Shown here piece after piece: positions 53,273-62,019 of a stretch of 64,000 nucleotides of DNA. The notes under the pieces are model-generated. The model saw nothing but the letters and a program-made list of their open reading frames with translations, had not been told where the DNA came from and made no database searches. The translations under genes were made by a program, and so were the position numbers. Numbering within the stretch: position 1 is the first letter of the stretch; each line of letters begins with the position of its first letter. The stretch comes from Subtercola frigoramans. Lineage in GTDB: Bacteria > Actinomycetota > Actinomycetes > Actinomycetales > Microbacteriaceae. The stretch spans positions 2,790,001 through 2,854,000 of the forward strand of contig NZ_JAFBBU010000001.1 in NCBI RefSeq assembly GCF_016907385.1, written 5' to 3'.

Positions 53273-53308
53273 CCGCCCTGCCCTTCTCTGCCCGCGCTGA
53301 CCCCGAAC

Positions 53309-53334
53309 ACCGGCGGGTTTCTGAGCCCGTCGGT
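53309..53334 (-). terminator. Weak hairpin between ridA and the fused ABC gene
   Basis: accggcggg (53309-53317) and cccgtcggt (53326-53334) pair with one G-U wobble around an 8 nt loop. No U tract follows on the minus strand. It could end or process the iclR-ridA transcript. Confidence 0.35.
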
Positions 53335-53403
53335 TCTGGATGCCCGCGCCCCAGCTCGATTTCGCGGGTCAGAAGTCCATCATGCGGGCTAGGCGCAGGG
53401 TTT

Positions 53404-53808
53404 TCAGGGTCGAAGGTCCTGCAGCACGGCAATGCCCTGGATCTCGATGAGGGCCTCCTTCTGCCAGAGGCCGGTCACACCGACACCCGCCATCGCCGGG
53501 TAGTGCGTACCGGCGAGCTCGCGCCAGATGCGGCCGATCTCCCTGCCGTTCTTCTGGTAGTCGTCGATATCGGTCAGGTAGATGGTGACACTCGCCAGGT
53601 CTTCAGGCGTACCGCCCGCTTCGGCGAGCGTGTCGAGCACGTTCGAGAAGCATTGCCGGAACTGTTCGACGATTCCGCCGGGCACGATGGCTCCGGTGGC
53701 ATCCATTGCGGTCTGGCCACCGAGGTAGACGGTGTTTCCGGCCTTGGTGCCGTGGGAGAAGCCCGAGGGCTTGGCCAGGTGTGCGGGGTTGACGATCTCG
53801 TGGGTCAC
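53404..53808 (-). CDS. RidA family protein
   Basis: 134 residues, usual length. RidA-like proteins hydrolyse reactive enamine/imine intermediates. GNTVYLGGQTAMDATGAIVP, NVLDTLAEAGGTPEDLASVT and VGVTGLWQKEALIEIQGIAV are family blocks; the position of the arginine usually needed for canonical RidA activity (R105 in E. coli numbering) is not matched clearly, so this may be one of the Rid1-7 subgroups. 41 nt downstream of the iclR-type gene, same strand. Confidence 0.88.
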   Translation of the reverse strand: MTHEIVNPAHLAKPSGFSHGTKAGNTVYLGGQTAMDATGAIVPGGIVEQFRQCFSNVLDTLAEAGGTPEDLASVTIYLTDIDDYQKNGREIGRIWRELAGTHYPAMAGVGVTGLWQKEALIEIQGIAVLQDLRP

Positions 53809-53849
53809 GGCTGGTTCCTTCGTTCGGGTCAGCTGTTCAGGCTGCTTGG

Positions 53850-54677
53850 TTATCGGATTGGTGAGGCTGCCGGGTTCGTTGCGGGGCCCTGCGCGAGCAC
53901 ACGGCCTGCACGAGTGGCCGCCAGCTCAGACTCGAGATGCGCCGCCGTCTCGGTGAGCATCTCGAGCAACTCACGTTCACGGTCAGACAGCGCTTCGGTT
54001 CCCGCCGGGTTGAAGAGCGAGTCGGGCCCGGTCACGGTGAGCGACGCGAAGACCCGCCCTTGGGCGTCTCGGAGCCCCACCGCGAGCGCCGCGACGCCGT
54101 GCTCCGACTCAGCGAGATTGCGGCCGTAGCCTCGAGCGCCAGCCAACCTCACTTCGACACGGAGCCCGGCAAGACCGCCGATGCTGCTCTCGGTACCCCC
54201 AGAGAAATCGTGGTCACGATAGAGCTCTGCCAGTTCATCGTCGCTGAGAGAGGCAAGCAGCAGCTTTCCGGCGGCAGTCGTGTGCGCCGGAAGGCTCCGG
54301 CCCACCCTGCTCGTCACCCGCATCACCCTCGGTGATTCGACGGCTGAAACGAAGTGGGTGTCGGTGCCGCGGATCACAGCGAGGTGAACCGTCTCCTGGC
54401 TTCGGTCCCGAAGGGCGACCAGATCGGGCGTCGCCACTTCGATCAGTCGCTCGATCTCAGACGAGGGACCTTTCATCGCGGGCCCCAACGCGTACTTGCC
54501 GCCCGCTTGCGGCTGCACGACGAAATTCGCTTCAACAAGGGTGGCCAGGAGCCGGTGCGCAGACGAGGAGCTGATGTCGAGTGCCCTGGCAATGTCGAGC
54601 ACCCCGAGGCTGGGCTGCTCCTGCAGCAGCACGACGATCTTCAGTGCCTGGCTCACCGACTGCAGAATCTGCGCCAT
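53850..54677 (-). CDS. IclR family transcriptional regulator
   Basis: 275 residues. Winged helix: QALKIVVLLQEQPSLGVLDI and DISSSSAHRLLATLVEANFV, then the effector domain with TTAAGKLLLASLSDDEL. IclR regulators control degradative operons. Divergent from the cupin/thioesterase pair by 110 nt; the gap holds gcggtat (54717-54723) and ataccgc (54752-54758), a possible operator with wide spacing. Confidence 0.9.
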   Translation of the reverse strand: MAQILQSVSQALKIVVLLQEQPSLGVLDIARALDISSSSAHRLLATLVEANFVVQPQAGGKYALGPAMKGPSSEIERLIEVATPDLVALRDRSQETVHLAVIRGTDTHFVSAVESPRVMRVTSRVGRSLPAHTTAAGKLLLASLSDDELAELYRDHDFSGGTESSIGGLAGLRVEVRLAGARGYGRNLAESEHGVAALAVGLRDAQGRVFASLTVTGPDSLFNPAGTEALSDRERELLEMLTETAAHLESELAATRAGRVLAQGPATNPAASPIR

Positions 54678-54787
54678 CAGCCCAAGCCTCCCAGCCAGTG
54701 TGCACCTTCGCCGATCGCGGTATTCCGCATGAAGGGATGTTCCATTATTGCATACCGCTGAGAGGAATCTCTTGCTACATTCGAACC

Positions 54788-55243
54788 ATGAACCTCTCCT
54801 CTGCAGCCGAGTACCCGACAGCGGCGACCGTGGTACCCGTGGTGACCCGCGAAGGCGCTGAGCACGCCGACACGGGCCAATCCGGCGGTGCCCACCGGAT
54901 TTCGGGCGTCAGCATCCAGCACACCCCGGCCACGAAGATCTGGTTCGGCAAGGTCAGCAACGAACCGGGCTTCCGGTCGTTGCCGCACCATCACGGCGAG
55001 GCCGAGACCGGCGGGTACGTTCTCACCGGCATCGCCCGAATCTACTTCGGCGAGGGGTACCGAGAGTACGTCGACATGGCACAAGGCGACTTCGTCTTCG
55101 TGCCTCCCTACATGCCCCACGTCGAAGTGAACATGAGCACCACCGACGAACTCGTCTGGCTCACCACCCGAACCCCCGACAACATCGTCGTGAACCTCGA
55201 CGAGGTCGACGACTCCGTGCTGGTCGGGTACCGGCGCTCATGA
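54788..55243 (+). CDS. Cupin domain protein
   Basis: 151 residues from the ATG at 54788. Single cupin barrel with motif 1 SLPHHHGEAETGGYVLTG (three His and Glu for metal) and motif 2 GDFVFVPPYMPHVEVN. Metal-binding residues are complete, so a dioxygenase, isomerase or sensor role is possible. Overlaps the thioesterase start (ATGA). Confidence 0.87.
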   Translation: MNLSSAAEYPTAATVVPVVTREGAEHADTGQSGGAHRISGVSIQHTPATKIWFGKVSNEPGFRSLPHHHGEAETGGYVLTGIARIYFGEGYREYVDMAQGDFVFVPPYMPHVEVNMSTTDELVWLTTRTPDNIVVNLDEVDDSVLVGYRRS

Positions 55244-56094
55244 CGCCCACCTCGGCAGTCTTCCGGGCAGCGACAGAGCTGCGGATGCTCGGCCCGGACA
55301 CCTTCGAAGCGACCCCCCAATACGTGCCCTGGCCGAAGGCGTACGGTGGCGATCTCGTCTCCCAGTCTGTGCTCAGCGCCGGTCGCAGTGTGGGTGAGGG
55401 CTTCACCATCCATTCGATGCACAGCTACTTTCTGCTGCCGGTCGACAGCGAGGTGGCCGTTCGGTATGAAGTAGAGCGACTGCGCGATGGCCGCTCGTTC
55501 CGAACCCGCCAGGTGCGCGCGATCCAGAACGACACGCTCGTTTTCACCGCCCTGGCGTCGTTCGCTGTTCCTGAGTCCGGGACCGAGTTCGCCGAAGACA
55601 TGCCGACCGGCGTGCCGCAGCCCGAAGACCTGCCGCCCGCCGCGCAGACGCTCGAGGGCGTCGACACCCCTGCGGCACACTACTGGTCGTCGGGCCGGAG
55701 CTTTGACATGCGCCATGTGCCAGGGCCCGTCTACCTCACCGTCGACGGCAACCGTGCGCCTCACCAGGCCGTATGGGTGAAGGCTTTCGACGCTCTGCCC
55801 GACGATCCCGCATTGCAGGCCGCGGCGCTCGCGTACGTCTGCGACTACACCATTCTCGAGCCGCTCCTCCGCCAGCAGGGTCGCGCGTGGGCAGACCCCG
55901 ACCTGATGACGGCCAGCCTTGACCACGCGATGTGGTTCCACCGCCCCGGCCGGGTCGATGAGTGGGTCCTCTATGCCCAGCAGGCCAGTTCCCTTCAGAA
56001 CAACCGAGGCCTGGCCCGCGGAATGTTCTTCAGCCGTGAAGGCACGCTGCTGGCCTCTGTGGCACAGGAAGGCATGATCCGCACCCGGCGCTGA
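55240..56094 (+). CDS. tesB: Acyl-CoA thioesterase II (TesB-like)
   Basis: 284 residues. Double hotdog fold: YGGDLVSQSVLSAGRSV and IHSMHSYFLLPVDSEVAV in the first domain, ASLDHAMWFHRPGRVDEWVL (catalytic Asp region) and GMFFSREGTLLASVAQEGMI in the second. Hydrolyses acyl-CoA to acid and CoA. Its coupling to the cupin gene and to the IclR/RidA neighbours suggests a catabolic role rather than general lipid turnover. Convergent with the ABM gene. Confidence 0.9.
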   Translation: MTPTSAVFRAATELRMLGPDTFEATPQYVPWPKAYGGDLVSQSVLSAGRSVGEGFTIHSMHSYFLLPVDSEVAVRYEVERLRDGRSFRTRQVRAIQNDTLVFTALASFAVPESGTEFAEDMPTGVPQPEDLPPAAQTLEGVDTPAAHYWSSGRSFDMRHVPGPVYLTVDGNRAPHQAVWVKAFDALPDDPALQAAALAYVCDYTILEPLLRQQGRAWADPDLMTASLDHAMWFHRPGRVDEWVLYAQQASSLQNNRGLARGMFFSREGTLLASVAQEGMIRTRR

Positions 56095-56137
56095 AACACC
56101 GTGTGCAGATCATCCGGCTGCTTCCTGGCGTGGATCG

Positions 56138-56431
56138 CTACGCGGCCGGCGCAGCCTCGTGCTTGTGAAAGACGGGCGCCTCGATTGCGGCTGCGCCGAT
56201 GACGCTCGTCCACTGGGCAGTGTGCTTCTGCAGCGTGTGGGCCGTCGCGGTCTCCTGGTCGGCCCAGGTCTCGATCAGGCGGATGCGGTTCGACTCCACG
56301 AGGTCCCAGCTGAGAATGTAGTCCACGCACCCCGCCTCGGCTCGGCTCGCTGCGACGAACGACTGGGCTGCCTCGGTGACCGAGGCAAGTTGGGTGGGGT
56401 CGACGGCTACGCCGCCATAGATGATGATCAT
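56138..56431 (-). CDS. ABM-domain protein (putative quinol monooxygenase)
   Basis: 97 residues, a single antibiotic biosynthesis monooxygenase domain: MIIIYGGVAVDPTQLASVTE, EAGCVDYILSWDLVESNRI and ETWADQETATAHTLQKHTAQ. Cofactor-free oxygenases of this kind act on quinols and polyketides. It is the last gene of the leftward operon, 3 nt after the LLM gene. Confidence 0.85.
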   Translation of the reverse strand: MIIIYGGVAVDPTQLASVTEAAQSFVAASRAEAGCVDYILSWDLVESNRIRLIETWADQETATAHTLQKHTAQWTSVIGAAAIEAPVFHKHEAAPAA

Positions 56432-56434
56432 CGA

Positions 56435-57469
56435 TCAAATACCTTTCGTGTGATGTTGTTCCCGCAGGGCCGGGAAGACCTTCTCGCCGAGAATGCGAAC
56501 AGATGCCATGGTGTCCGGGCCCATCGGAGGCCCGAAACTCACGTGCTTGACTCCCGCCTCGATCAGCGCGGAGCACTGCTCGATGACGTCGTTCGGGCCA
56601 CCGGCAATGCCGAGTTCGAGCATCGAATCGGTCACAGAGGCGATCGCGTCGTCTTCGCGGTCGTCGAGCATGAGGGCCTGGGTGCGAGCGAACTCTTCGG
56701 GGTCGAGCCCGTTGGCGACGAGGGCCGCGGTCGAGAGCGAACCGCTGTACAGGGCGATGTGCCGGGCCAGGTACCAGCGGGCCTCGTCGCGGTCATCAGA
56801 GATCGAGCACCAGATGCACGCAGCGATGTCGAGCTCGTCGAGAGTGCGACCCGCCTTCGCTGCCCCCGCACCGATCTGCTCGATCACCCCGGTGATGTGG
56901 CGCGGCGGCAGGCAGAGCGGCAGTGCGCCATCGGCGTACTTGCCGGTGAGCTCGAGCATCTTCGGCCCCATCGCCCCGATGTAGATCGGCGTCGGCCGAA
57001 GAAAGCGCAATTTGGCCTGGGGTAGCCAGCCTTCGGCGACACCCGCGACTCCCGCCGGGCTGCGGCCGGCCAGAAGCTCCTGGATCGCGAGCACGGCCTG
57101 CCGGGTCCTGGTCACCGGGGGTGGTGGCGTGAGCCCCGCCCAGCTGTAGAACACGTCGGAGCCCGCGCCGAGCCCCAGCAGGAATCGGTCGCCCGAGAGC
57201 TCCTGCAGCCCTGACGCGAACATCGCGATCTGCACGGGGTGCAGCGAGACCGGATCGATGACGCCGGAGCCGAACTTGATCCGGTCGGTCGACATGGCGA
57301 TCGCGGCGAGTGACACCAGACCGGGTTCCCCGAAGAGGTCGTTGCCGACCCACACCTGGTCGAAACCGGAGTCCTCGACGAATCTGGCCTTCGCCGCCAG
57401 ATCGCGAACACCGATGTGCGAACCGATTCGAGCACTGAAGGTCAGGGCGTTCTCGGCGGTCTCAGTCAT
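56435..57469 (-). CDS. LLM-class (F420 or FMN-dependent) oxidoreductase
   Basis: 344 residues from the ATG at 57469 (8 nt overlap with the preceding gene). Luciferase-like barrel of the methylenetetrahydromethanopterin-reductase type: FVEDSGFDQVWVGNDLFGEP, DRFLLGLGAGSDVFYSWAGL, IYIGAMGPKMLELTGKYADG, PPRHITGVIEQIGAGAAKAG. The MER-like layout favours F420H2, but flavin is not excluded. It should act on an intermediate of the same pathway as the adjacent flavoprotein. Confidence 0.85.
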   Translation of the reverse strand: MTETAENALTFSARIGSHIGVRDLAAKARFVEDSGFDQVWVGNDLFGEPGLVSLAAIAMSTDRIKFGSGVIDPVSLHPVQIAMFASGLQELSGDRFLLGLGAGSDVFYSWAGLTPPPPVTRTRQAVLAIQELLAGRSPAGVAGVAEGWLPQAKLRFLRPTPIYIGAMGPKMLELTGKYADGALPLCLPPRHITGVIEQIGAGAAKAGRTLDELDIAACIWCSISDDRDEARWYLARHIALYSGSLSTAALVANGLDPEEFARTQALMLDDREDDAIASVTDSMLELGIAGGPNDVIEQCSALIEAGVKHVSFGPPMGPDTMASVRILGEKVFPALREQHHTKGI

Positions 57470-57794
57470 GGATTTCCTCGGCTTTCGAAAGGTTCGGTTC
57501 CGCGTCTTCTGCGATCGTCTGGTCACCGTCGACTACACGCTTCAACCGCATGTAGAGCGCCTCGGGCGGGTCGGGGCATGCCAGCAGCGGCTCCGAGGCC
57601 AGCCAGTCCTGACCGGCGGGCGTGTCGAGCCGACCCGAGAGCAGGGGAATCACGTTGGCGATGGCGAAGTAGCAGAACGGCCGGCCGTTCGGAATCGACA
57701 GGTTGCCGTCGATCACATCGAAGTGGTCTCCTGGAACCATCCCGCAGGCCGAGTAGTTCATCGACTCGACCGTGCATCGCAGATGTGTGCTCAC
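57462..57794 (-). CDS. TIGR04076-like small protein (downstream copy)
   Basis: 110 residues, GTG start overlapping the previous stop. Short beta-rich domain: CTVESMNYSACGMVPGDHFD, NGRPFCYFAIANVIPLL, RLDTPAGQDWLASEPLLACP. The same order (GD-F-, Y/F-A-NA/V-P, D-WL-, PDP/ADP) occurs in the gene upstream, so they are paralogues. Resembles TIGR04076, a family without assigned function. Several cysteines (C8, C17, C41 area) could bind metal or a prosthetic group. Confidence 0.6.
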   Translation of the reverse strand: MSTHLRCTVESMNYSACGMVPGDHFDVIDGNLSIPNGRPFCYFAIANVIPLLSGRLDTPAGQDWLASEPLLACPDPPEALYMRLKRVVDGDQTIAEDAEPNLSKAEEIHD

Positions 57795-58102
57795 GCGTCG
57801 GCCCGCTCTCCGGGCAGGTAGTCGATCTGGCTCACCGGGATCCGGTCGAGGCGCATGACGATGTTCTCTTCAGGGTCTGCCGAGCAGATGTATGGCTTTC
57901 GGCTGAGCCAGTCGTCGCCATCGGGTTCGCGAAGCCGGTCGCTGATGACCGGAAAGACGGCGTTCATGGCGTACACATTGAAGCTCGTTCCGGGCGGCAT
58001 CGAAACGGTCGAGCCGAACACGTCGAAGAAGTCCCCGACCTTCGTGCCCGTGCGCGACCTGTCGACACGATCGACGATCACCCGCACGCCGTATTCCGTC
58101 AC
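57791..58102 (-). CDS. TIGR04076-like small protein (upstream copy)
   Basis: 103 residues from a GTG overlapping the flavoprotein stop (GTGA). IVDRVDRSRTGTKVGDFFDV, GTSFNVYAMNAVFPVISD and RLREPDGDDWLSRKPYICSA parallel the downstream copy. Strict overlap on both sides means the two are made together, possibly as a heterodimer acting with the flavoprotein or LLM enzyme. Family assignment is by pattern only. Confidence 0.6.
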   Translation of the reverse strand: MTEYGVRVIVDRVDRSRTGTKVGDFFDVFGSTVSMPPGTSFNVYAMNAVFPVISDRLREPDGDDWLSRKPYICSADPEENIVMRLDRIPVSQIDYLPGERADA

Positions 58103-59388
58103 GGGGCACCTGTCGCGGTCGAGGGCTCGTTCGCCACGTCATCGATGAGAAGAACTCCAGCCTCACGATCATCCAGAATCGAAGCGGCGAGCAGCCCCAG
58201 CATCATCGCGCGGCCACCGACGTGAGCTGTTGCCCCGTACGAATCACGAATCACCCGCTGCATCGGATGATCGTCGAAGAGGTACTTGGCCGAGACGAGT
58301 TCGACGCTCAGGGCCACGACCCGCCGCATCATGGCAGTCGCAGCGGCCTGCCCGGCAACCATGCGGGCGATCTGTGCCTCGGTGAGCGCACGACCCGGTT
58401 CGAAGAGCAGTTCGTCGGTTCGGCGCGCAACGTCGATGACGCCGGCGTAGCCGTAGTCGACCTCGGCGAGGATCTCGCCGAGCTTGTGTTTCGTCGCCGT
58501 GTCGAGCGCAGCACTACCGCGCGTGCCGACCCTGGCCCGCACCGATTCGACGGCGAGGTCGGCCGCGTGCTGGGCGATGCCGAGTGGCACCCCGGTCAGG
58601 CCGAAGAAGGCGATGTGCACGCTCTTGTTCAGTGGATCCCGGTCACCATTGGAGGGCGCCTCGCGGTCGAAGGTGTGCCGCTCGGGAACAAAGACAGGAA
58701 CCGGAACGGAATACGAGGTACTGCCGGAGCCCCTGACTCCCAGGGTCTGCCAGTTGTGGGCCACCACGATCGCGTCGCGCGGCAGCCAGACGCCCAACAC
58801 GAGTTGCGCGCCGCTCGCACCGATCAGGGGCTCGCCGTCTTCGAAGGCGAAACAACCGCCGAGCACGTATTCGGCCGTATAGCTGCCACTGCCCCAGTCC
58901 CACTCTCCACTGACCTGGTAGCCGCCATCGACCTTGTCTGCACGTCCGCGCGGATGGAAGGAGCCGCTGGTCGGGAGATCGAACGTGGGGTAGAGCTCGG
59001 CGAAGGCGTCATCGCCCAGCCTGCCGGCGTAGAAGCCCGTTGCGTTCAGCACACCGACGTTCCAGCCTGCTGAGGCGTCGGCCCGGGCGATCCGCGTGAC
59101 GACCTCGACCTGCTGGGCGAGCGTCAGCTCGAGCCCACCGCGAGCGGCGGGGAACCCCATCTGGAAGAAGCCGGCATCACGGAAGACACGAGCAACCTCG
59201 GGCGTGAGTCTGCGTGCCTCTTCGATGGCGTCGGCCGACTCGTGCACGAAAGGCACCACCGTGTGTGAGTTCTGAAGCACGGCCGACGCGCTGGTCGGTG
59301 CGAGCAGGCCGAGCTCGTGATCGCTTGTCGGGGGCGTGGGGGCCAAGTCCGGAGTGGATTCGACGGGCTGTTCTGTCGTCACGGTCAT
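58099..59388 (-). CDS. Acyl-CoA dehydrogenase-like flavoprotein (group D monooxygenase type)
   Basis: 429 residues. N-terminal helices (FVHESADAIEEARRLTPEVA), FFQMGFPAARGGLELTLAQ, SAGWNVGVLNATGFYAGRL; middle domain with GGYQVSGEWDWGSGSYTAEY and LGVRGSGSTSYSVPVPVFVP; C-terminal four-helix bundle with GQAAATAMMRRVV and IRDSYGATAHVGGRAMMLG. This layout resembles HsaA/DszC-type FMN-dependent monooxygenases more than true acyl-CoA dehydrogenases, as the catalytic Glu block is not seen. A separate flavin reductase would be needed. Confidence 0.83.
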   Translation of the reverse strand: MTVTTEQPVESTPDLAPTPPTSDHELGLLAPTSASAVLQNSHTVVPFVHESADAIEEARRLTPEVARVFRDAGFFQMGFPAARGGLELTLAQQVEVVTRIARADASAGWNVGVLNATGFYAGRLGDDAFAELYPTFDLPTSGSFHPRGRADKVDGGYQVSGEWDWGSGSYTAEYVLGGCFAFEDGEPLIGASGAQLVLGVWLPRDAIVVAHNWQTLGVRGSGSTSYSVPVPVFVPERHTFDREAPSNGDRDPLNKSVHIAFFGLTGVPLGIAQHAADLAVESVRARVGTRGSAALDTATKHKLGEILAEVDYGYAGVIDVARRTDELLFEPGRALTEAQIARMVAGQAAATAMMRRVVALSVELVSAKYLFDDHPMQRVIRDSYGATAHVGGRAMMLGLLAASILDDREAGVLLIDDVANEPSTATGAP

Positions 59389-59419
59389 GAGAATGTCCTC
59401 TTCGCTTGTCTGTGGTCGC

Positions 59420-60187
59420 TCAGGCGATCGGTTCCCCGCCGGTGACCCAGAGGGTCTGCCCGGTCAGGTGGGTGGAATGGGGGCCGACGGCCAGCGAGAC
59501 GACGCCGGCCACGTCGTCCACGCACGGGAATTCGCTGAGCGCCATGCGGTCGAGCAGACGCTCGGCGAACTGCTGATGCGCTTCATCGAGTGGCTCATCG
59601 TCGTCGGGGTCGATGACGCGGCCTAGCGCCACGACGGTCGCGGTGATGCCGTTGACGCCCTCCTCGAGGGCGATGTACCGCGTGAACGTCGACGCGGCGG
59701 ACTTCGCAGCGGCATAGGCCGAGAACCCCGCGTACGGCCTGGTCATCAGGGCGCCCGAGAGGTAGACGACGCGGCCCCAGCCTGCTCTGCGCATACCGGG
59801 CAGCGCCCGTTGGGCCAGCACCACGTGCCCGCGCGTGCTGTCGAACTGGGCGTCGAGCTGCGAATCGGTCACCTCGGCGAACGCGGTCACCGGGCTGGGC
59901 GTATGAGCGGCATTGACCAGGATCGTCACCGGGCCGAGCGCGCTCTCAACGGCAGTGAAGGCGGCATCCACCTCTGCGCGATCGTCGAAACGCGCACCGA
60001 CGGCGATGCTCGGCGAGTCGAGGGTTTCCGCGAACTCGTGTGCAGCCGACGCTGACGAGCGATAGTGCACAGCCACGGATGCGCCCATCCCCGACAGCGT
60101 GCGGGAGATCGCGCGGCCGACCGGCCCGCTCCCTCCCGCCACGAACGCGACTCGCCCGCTGAGTGGGCCGGTGAGTGTGCCGGTCAC
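59420..60187 (-). CDS. SDR family oxidoreductase
   Basis: 255 residues from the GTG at 60187; upstream codons in the same frame overlap the ABC gene and are not family-like. Rossmann motif VAFVAGGSGPVGRAISRTL (GxxxGxG variant), NAAHTPSPV for NNAG, catalytic Ser in VVYLSGALM and YxxxK in YAAAKSAAS. NAD(P)-dependent alcohol/ketone redox. Sits between the ABC ATPase (10 nt) and the flavoprotein (31 nt). Confidence 0.88.
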   Translation of the reverse strand: MTGTLTGPLSGRVAFVAGGSGPVGRAISRTLSGMGASVAVHYRSSASAAHEFAETLDSPSIAVGARFDDRAEVDAAFTAVESALGPVTILVNAAHTPSPVTAFAEVTDSQLDAQFDSTRGHVVLAQRALPGMRRAGWGRVVYLSGALMTRPYAGFSAYAAAKSAASTFTRYIALEEGVNGITATVVALGRVIDPDDDEPLDEAHQQFAERLLDRMALSEFPCVDDVAGVVSLAVGPHSTHLTGQTLWVTGGEPIA

Positions 60188-60197
60188 AGCGAGCCTG

Positions 60198-61004
60198 TCA
60201 TCGCAGGACTGCCGAGAGAAAGGCCTGCGTGCGCTCGTTCTTCGGGTTGCCGAGCACCTCGTCGGGGGTGCCGTGCTCCACGATGCGCCCGGCATCCATG
60301 AACACGACCCTGTCGCCCACCTCGCGGGCGAAACCCATCTCGTGGGTGACGACGATCAGCGTCATTCCGCCGGTGCGGGCGAGATCCTTCATGACCGCGA
60401 GCACTTCGCCGACCAGTTCGGGGTCGAGCGCACTGGTGGGCTCATCGAAGAGCATCACCTTGGGCCGCATCGCCAGCGCACGGGCGATGGCAACACGCTG
60501 CTGCTGGCCACCCGAGAGCTGTGAGGGGAACGAATTCTCCTTGCCGGCAAGGCCGACACGCGCGAGCAGCTCCGTGGCGTAACGCCTGGCCTCGGCCTTG
60601 TTCTCACCCTTCACGAGCGTGGGCGCGAAAGACACGTTCTCGACGGCCGTCATGTGCGGGAACAGGTTGAAGTGCTGGAAGACCATGCCGATCTCGACAC
60701 GCTTGGCGCAGGCCTCGCGTTCCCGTAGTTCGTGCAGTCGATCGTTGTGCAGCCGGTAGCCCACGAGCTCACCGTCGACCCAGATGCTGCCGGTGCCGAG
60801 TTCTTCAAGGTGGTTGATGCACCGCAACAGCGTGCTCTTGCCCGAACCCGACGGCCCGATGAGACACACCGTCTCGCCCTCGGCGATCTCGAGTTCGATG
60901 TCGAAGAGCACCTGGTTCTGGCCGTACCACTTGTCGACGTGCTCGATACTGACCATGGATGCTCCCACCATCGATGCACCTGCTGTATCGGTCTCGTCGG
61001 TCAT
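60198..61004 (-). CDS. Polar amino acid ABC transporter ATP-binding protein
   Basis: 268 residues from the ATG at 61004 overlapping the permease stop (TGATG). Walker [18 protein letters not shown], signature [17 protein letters not shown], Walker [19 protein letters not shown]-loop [14 protein letters not shown]: the GlnQ/HisP/ArtP type. An N-terminal MVGASMV duplication is present (ASMVGASMV). Confidence 0.93.
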   Translation of the reverse strand: MTDETDTAGASMVGASMVSIEHVDKWYGQNQVLFDIELEIAEGETVCLIGPSGSGKSTLLRCINHLEELGTGSIWVDGELVGYRLHNDRLHELREREACAKRVEIGMVFQHFNLFPHMTAVENVSFAPTLVKGENKAEARRYATELLARVGLAGKENSFPSQLSGGQQQRVAIARALAMRPKVMLFDEPTSALDPELVGEVLAVMKDLARTGGMTLIVVTHEMGFAREVGDRVVFMDAGRIVEHGTPDEVLGNPKNERTQAFLSAVLR

Positions 61005-61897
61005 CACTTCTCCGCCGTTCTGCGCTCGAGAAAGAACTGGCCGACCGAGAAGACGGCGATCACCAGCAGGTACCAGATGGTTGCCACGATCAACAACTCG
61101 ATGGTGCGGTAGTTCGTTCCCGCGATGCCGAGGGCAACGGTGAGCAGGTCACCACCGGCGATCACCGAGACGATCGCCGACGCCTTCAGCATTCCGATGA
61201 ACTCGTTGCCCATCGGCGGGAGAATGACCCGCAATGCTTGCGGAAGAACGATGTACCGCAGTGTGCGAGCTCCGTTCAGGCCGAGCGCTTTCGCGGCCTC
61301 GCGCTGGCCCTTGCCCACGGCGAGCAGGCCCGACCTCATGATCTCGGCCATGTAGGCGGCCCCGGCGAGCGACAGACCCAGCACCGAGGCGACGAACGGG
61401 GTGACGATCTGCGAGATCGGGGCGGAGAAGAAGACGATGTCGGTGAAGGGAATCCCGATTGTGACGACCTTGATGAAGAGGCCGAGGTTGCCCACGATGA
61501 TGAGCAGAACGATGATCGGGATGCCCCGGAAGAAGAATACGTACGCGGCAGCGACACTGCTGACGATGCGGCTCTTCGACACCCGCATGATGGCGATGAT
61601 GATCGAGAGCACGATCGCGATGACTTCGGCCACGATCGTGATGAGAAGGGTGGAGCCGAGACCTCGCAGAATGCTCGGGCTGAAGACGAATTTGGCGACG
61701 ATCGACCAGTCGAAGTTCGGATTGGTCGCGAGGCTGTAGGCAGCGCCGATGACGGCGAGCACAACGACGACCGCCAGGATCATGCGGCCGTAGTGTCGCA
61801 CAGGCACAACCATGAGGCTCTGCCCCACAGCGGCCCGGCGGCCGTCCGCCAGCAGGCGCGGTCCCGGCCCCCTGCGTGGTGCGGCTTGCTCTGTCAT
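61004..61897 (-). CDS. Polar amino acid ABC transporter permease
   Basis: 297 residues from the ATG at 61897, with GAGGAG upstream; a possible earlier start is disfavoured. Helices and the EAA loop [20 protein letters not shown] with [19 protein letters not shown] identify a His/Glu/Gln/Arg-type permease (HEAA family). It is alone, so the channel is probably a homodimer. A 13 bp direct repeat overlaps its upstream region. Confidence 0.92.
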   Translation of the reverse strand: MTEQAAPRRGPGPRLLADGRRAAVGQSLMVVPVRHYGRMILAVVVVLAVIGAAYSLATNPNFDWSIVAKFVFSPSILRGLGSTLLITIVAEVIAIVLSIIIAIMRVSKSRIVSSVAAAYVFFFRGIPIIVLLIIVGNLGLFIKVVTIGIPFTDIVFFSAPISQIVTPFVASVLGLSLAGAAYMAEIMRSGLLAVGKGQREAAKALGLNGARTLRYIVLPQALRVILPPMGNEFIGMLKASAIVSVIAGGDLLTVALGIAGTNYRTIELLIVATIWYLLVIAVFSVGQFFLERRTAEK

Positions 61898-61908
61898 GTC
61901 ACTCCTCA

Positions 61909-61938
61909 ATTCTCACGTGTGTCGGATTCTCACGTGTG
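61909..61938. repeat. 13-bp direct repeat with CACGTG core
   Basis: attctcacgtgtg occurs at 61909-61921 and 61926-61938 (17 bp period), just upstream of the permease ribosome site. CACGTG is palindromic. It may be a regulator half-site pair or a duplication scar. Confidence 0.6.
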
Positions 61939-61974
61939 TTGCTCATTCCAGGTTCGCCCAGCAACGAGCGAATC

Positions 61975-62011
61975 GGGCGGTGCGCAGATGCCGAGCATCC
62001 ACGCACCGCCC
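61975..62011 (-). terminator. Hairpin between substrate-binding and permease genes
   Basis: gggcggtgcg (61975-61984) pairs with cgcaccgccc (62002-62011), extended by gatgc/gcatc inside. Likely attenuator or 3'-end stabiliser that raises binding-protein output over the permease, as in the 31.9 kb hairpin. Confidence 0.72.
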
Positions 62012-62019
62012 TGATGGTG

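Noticed and set aside
50564..53392. 942-codon rightward open frame
   Set aside because: Antisense to the P-type ATPase and the fused ABC gene; no recognisable domain.
61925..61940. CACGTG as a parS half-site
   Set aside because: The flanks do not match GTTTC/GAAAC and the copies are direct repeats.
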